From contig NC_051099.1 of the NCBI RefSeq assembly GCF_901709675.1, forward strand, positions 62,001-126,000: a stretch of 64,000 bases of DNA. The letters run 5' to 3'. The stretch is from Syngnathus acus (lineage: Eukaryota > Chordata > Actinopteri > Syngnathiformes > Syngnathidae). The notes below the pieces were generated by a model. It made no database searches and was not told the DNA's origin. It saw only the letters and a program-made list of their open reading frames with translations. The position numbers were made by a program, and so were the translations under genes. How positions within the stretch are numbered: position 1 is the stretch's first letter; every line of letters starts with the position of its first letter. Below are positions 59,701 to 64,000 of this stretch, piece after piece.

Positions 59701-62700
59701 AAGCGGTTGCATTTCGGTCGACGAATATAAACGTCCACAGCGGCGCTCGTTTGATTCATCACCACCTGACGGACGGAGGGAGGGAGGGAGGGAGGCGCTG
59801 TTGTTCGACTCGACAAATGCTGTTCCACCAAAACTAGGGGGTTCAATGTAGCCTCCAAAAAAATAGTCACCAAATGTAAATTATTTCCATTAGGCAGCAA
59901 TGATAAGGATGAATGTCTTTTATATTTATCATCTCCAGATATTAAGCACAATTGAAATAATTCAAAACATGATGATTTTGTCAAATGTTGCTATTTTTTT
60001 TTTCCATTTGTAACTCAACTATACACCATCCACATCTGCCAAACAGTGGACAGTAGCGGTTGCCATCGCGACTCACCCCACAGCCGCCTCTCCCTCACGT
60101 TCCTCCAGAAGACGTCCCAAGCCTTGTAGGTGGAAACTTGGACGTGCTCGCTCAAGGACCTCCGCAGCGGCGTTTTCAGCGCCATACCGCAAATCATGAA
60201 TGGCGGAATAAGTGCACCGGTGAGCCTCGAAAGGCATGTGGGCAGCAGCGTTTGCTTCGTTACGACTCCTGCTGAGGGTGACTCGGACTGAGTTGGAGGA
60301 GGAGCGAGAGGGCCCTGACACTTGATGCAAAAAGTCTGTATGTCATTTGTGAAACATCCCTGGTATTCCGACACCCCCCCATTCCCCAAAAGGTGTTGAG
60401 AAAAAATGTGTGCAGAATTGGACTAATATTTCCTGGAAATAGTTACCTCAAGAGTTGCATGAAATTATCAATTTTCTGGCGTTACGACCAACATGAACAC
60501 GTATTAGCAAAGTTAGGGACTTGATATCGTTGACAAAGAAAAACATTTTTTATTTCTGAGTCTCTACTTCTTCCAAGTACTTTTTAGTCGTGAAGCTGCT
60601 TTCTTTTCTTTTTGGCTTTCCACCCATACTCCAAGTGTCCCTCTACTTAAGGACTGAGCAGGAGTACTTTTGCCAGGGCTGCTTCAATCTCTGCCAATGC
60701 AATAGGATTCATGCATAGGGTAACTGTCATTTCAAATAATTGCAGAGGTGCAAATCTAAAGGCCACTCACCCCCAACAATTAGCATATGAAGGCAAGCAG
60801 CTGAATTGATTTTGGGATTTGCAGTGCACAGCATCATTATGCAGCACTTGATGGAAAAAACACTTGACAGATGTTTGAAAATTGCTTAAGGACCATCCTA
60901 GTAAGGAGGGGAAACTTTAGGCTTACCTCACGTCCTTTGCATTTGGGTGTCAGCTTCATTCCCCATCTTGCTTCCATCCCTTGAAGCACAGAAACAATTT
61001 CAAAATCCGAACGAAATTTCACAGTAGGAGTCATTCCACGACAAGTAAAGGACCACTATTTTTAAAACTGGACCATTGATTTCATATTTACTGTCAAAAT
61101 GGCGCTAGAAATGTGTCAAATCTTCGTTCTAAAAACAAGTTTTGCTATAAAACCCCAAACATGCTAATGCTAGCTCTGACGGCTAGCAGTGACCGAGTAG
61201 CATTGCGCCGCTAATGCTATTGGGTGTGTTCGGAAAGTGAAAGCAAATATAAGATGGCACTTTTTGTCCAACATTTTACACTACCGTGTTGACTTGTAAG
61301 TTACAAGTTGTAACTCTTGTTCCATTTTCAGCAAAACAACACAAAAGGAAGCTGAGAATCATGAGCTCTCGTCCGCATGCCCGTCTTCCCACCAAAGCGT
61401 GGCGTCGACAGGAGGGGAAGTCGGCCCGGCTCTGACACTGAACTCGACTCGAACCCGTTCATCCTTCCGACTGCGGCATCAAAGTGAGAATTTGGGGATT
61501 TTTTTTATTCCGAGGCTCCAAAATTAGAAGCCTCAAAGCAAAAGTCGCTCCTTTTCGTATTATTAGGATGACACTCCGCTACCTTCGTGAACCTTTACCT
61601 CTTCCGGTGAAGGCAGACTGACGGGAGACTTCCTCCAGTGCATTTGTTTATACCCTTCACACAAGACGTCAATTAGTTGCATCCCTGGCAGTTTTCTGCC
61701 TCAGTTTTGCCAGAGCTAAGCAGGTAATTAAAGGGCACTCAGCGGCACGCGCCGCCTCGGCCGGCCGCCGATCCCCTCCGCCGCGTGAGAGTGTGGATAA
61801 GAAGAAGAGGAAGAGAAGAAAAGAAAAAAGTCGGAGAAATCAAGTTCATTCTGAGCGTGCCGATGGCGGGCGTATTTGCATCGAGTGTGGAGAATTCACG
61901 CGAGCGCAATCTCGGTGGATGTCACGTGAAATGATAATATGTGTCATACTCGTTTCAAGAGCAACACTTTAACTTTCTTAAGGCTTACAAATTCAGAATG
62001 GTTGGGGGGGAAAAAACAATCGGCTACTGCTAACCAACACTGAAACAATGACAAAAACTTGATGACAAGACTGTTGAATTAAAATGAGTGAAATAAAGGT
62101 TTAAAAATCAGACTCCAACGTATTGAGAAAAATGAACCGAACAGACAACATCAGTGCTAATGCATGGTTATGACATCTGCAGCTCTGCTTACCTCTTGGC
62201 TTTGGGTACGGTTCTTACGTTAATTAGCCCGACTCTTAGAAACGTGTCCGAGAGCTCGCTCGGAAACACATTTGCCCAAATGGACGTGGAGCTGCTGGAG
62301 TCGGAGCTGGAATTGTTCACCCGCAAATCACACTCGCTAATGATTTTCCTGCTTGTTTCATTTCACACTTGATGCGTGGGCGGGCACTCCAGACACGCAG
62401 CTATTGCTTTACAAGACATCAAAAAGTCCATTTGCCTTCATATGTCCTCTTCGAAAGTGCCTCCAACAAGTGCGATACGGTTGTTTTGTTTGTGGCGCGC
62501 ACCTTTCAAGGGCAATCAACGCAGCTGACAGCACTTGGGTGCAATGCCATTTCGGTTCGGAGGGGGGGGGCAAAAGGCCGGCGGGTGGCGTGCTAGCGGA
62601 TTTTGGGAGGGAGTGATTTCACCGTGTGTGTCTACCTTCACTACCTTGGTCGCGCTGTGTCAAGTCAAATCATGGTCAGGGGAGCGGGAACGGGGCCATC

Positions 62701-64000
62701 CGACAAAGCATGGAAAAGTGGCCACCAAAAAAAGAGACACCGTCCACTCACACTCACTGTGGTCGAGTCTTGTTTTTCCTCTTTTTCATTTTTGACAGGC
62801 CCCCAGGATGGTTCCAATTGTCTTTTTAACTTTTAACTGGCATACATATGATTGAATTTAGAATTAGCCAAAGTTATGCGGTGCATTCTTTATCCTCTGC
62901 CTAGAATGATATTATTAATGCTGCACCCATGAGCTCATTTGAACTGACTAATAAGACATTTAGGATGCATTCATCCATCCTTGCACAAGGCCTGGCGTGT
63001 GAATACTTTTGGGGGTTACGGACGACAGTTGCAAGGTAAAAGCACCCGGCTGGCCCCCTCCCTCCCTCCCTCCCTCCCTCGTTTTTACCGCATGACCTCA
63101 GGACGGCAGTCCGAGCGAGAGAAAAAAAACACTGCGAGGGGAGCCCCCGAACGCTCGGCCAGACCATCAGAAAGTCCAACGAGTCTCCAGATGAGCACCG
63201 ACGGCCATCCGCACGTGTAAACATCCCTCGCTTGCCGCATCGCATTTTATTTACGACGCCTTGGCCTTCTTTTGAAGCTAGCCCCCCCCCCTTCCATTTC
63301 CAGCATTCCTCCGAGATGACGTCCGCCGCCGGCTTGCTCGACAATGTCCGAGCGTATATGAGCCGCCGCCGCCGCCGCTGGGTCCTGACAGGTAAACTCC
63401 CCGGACGCCCGTTTGCCTCCGCCGGCCGGCCATTAATCCCACGCTTTGCTCGTGAAAGACTCGGCATGGAAGCTATTACGGAGGCAAGGAGAAAAGTGGG
63501 GGGGAGGAAAGAAAAGTGGAAAAACAAGTCCCCCTTGTAACTTTGAGGAAAGCAACAGTGAAAAGACACAAGTATTGGGACACTTGGCTTGAAGTCGTGT
63601 GGCATCTGTGGAGACAATAATAACAGGCATATATTCTTTATCCTCTACCAAAAACCACCAGTTTACCGAGTCGCTAAGATGTGACTGAGAAGACGTAAGA
63701 AATAAAGACATGACTCCAATGACCAGTGCGAGCATTCTGAACAATGCCTCTTTATTCTGGCACGTTTAAAAAAACAAACAAAGAAAAAAAACGTCCATGG
63801 TTGTCAAGTTATGGACTGAAGAATAAACCCAAAAAAACCAAGCCGATTTCAATCCAAGCGTCGCTTCCCTTCTTGGTCGTCTTTTGAGTTTGGGCAGAAA
63901 AACCAAACCAAAGGTCAAAAGTCAAAGTAGCACACATTTAACACTCAGCACGCACACACACACACACACACACAATTGTGAGAAACTGTGCACACGATTC
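59701..64000. other. Right-hand stretch without supported genes
   Basis: Several open frames with splice-like borders occur (59.7-60.4 kb minus, 63316-63391 plus) but none could be tied to a family or joined in phase. A minus-strand AATAAA near 63750 and a CA run at the right edge are present. Confidence 0.4.

Noticed and set aside
59677-60273. Two minus-strand open stretches with splice-like borders (PPFMICGMALKTPLRRSL and VVMNQTSAAVDVYIRRPK)
   Set aside because: The phases do not agree across the proposed intron and neither matches a family I know.

Overview
This window is vertebrate nuclear DNA, almost certainly from a teleost fish with a compact genome. Genes are split into many short exons joined by GT-AG introns, often only 70-300 bp long. 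Intergenic gaps are a few hundred bases, simple repeats are dense, and hAT-type DNA transposon remnants are present. No prokaryotic, organellar or viral gene was seen.

Layout, left to right: (1) 1-5309, minus, tmprss15 (enteropeptidase), lacking its last exon(s) at the window edge; I could place 20 exons whose phases all agree. (2) 5310-7848, a spacer with an hAT element carrying a clear 8-bp target duplication. (3) 7849-13723 and 14308-20168, both minus: a head-to-tail pair of class III receptor tyrosine kinases read as csf1ra (downstream) and pdgfrb (upstream), only about 0.6 kb apart. (4) 21803-28200, plus: an ARAP-family ArfGAP/RhoGAP gene, probably arap3, which seems to lack both the SAM and the C-terminal RA/PH parts. 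(5) 28673-30665, minus: mat2b. (6) 31531-35304, minus: slc23a1. (7) 35818-39916, plus: rars1, divergent from slc23a1. (8) 41229-48206, minus: a DLC-family SAM/RhoGAP/START gene, most like stard8; its first exon was not found. (9) 48.2-64 kb: about 16 kb with no gene I can support.

The human counterparts of csf1r, pdgfrb, arap3, mat2b, slc23a1 and rars1 all lie on chromosome 5q, which supports the paralogue calls. tmprss15 and the stard8-like gene mark the two ends of that block. The genes do not form a pathway: they cover digestive zymogen activation, CSF1 and PDGF signalling, small-GTPase control (two genes), methionine adenosyltransferase regulation, ascorbate uptake and tRNA charging.

The most notable observations are: an enteropeptidase with no SEA domain; two places where the end of an exon with its splice donor has been copied into the following intron (a 76-bp unit in the stard8-like gene, a 21-nt core in tmprss15); a PDGFR-beta-like kinase insert with a single tyrosine; an ARAP protein short at both ends; a minisatellite intron in csf1ra that stays open and in frame; and a dense cluster of one-base indels confined to two exons of rars1.
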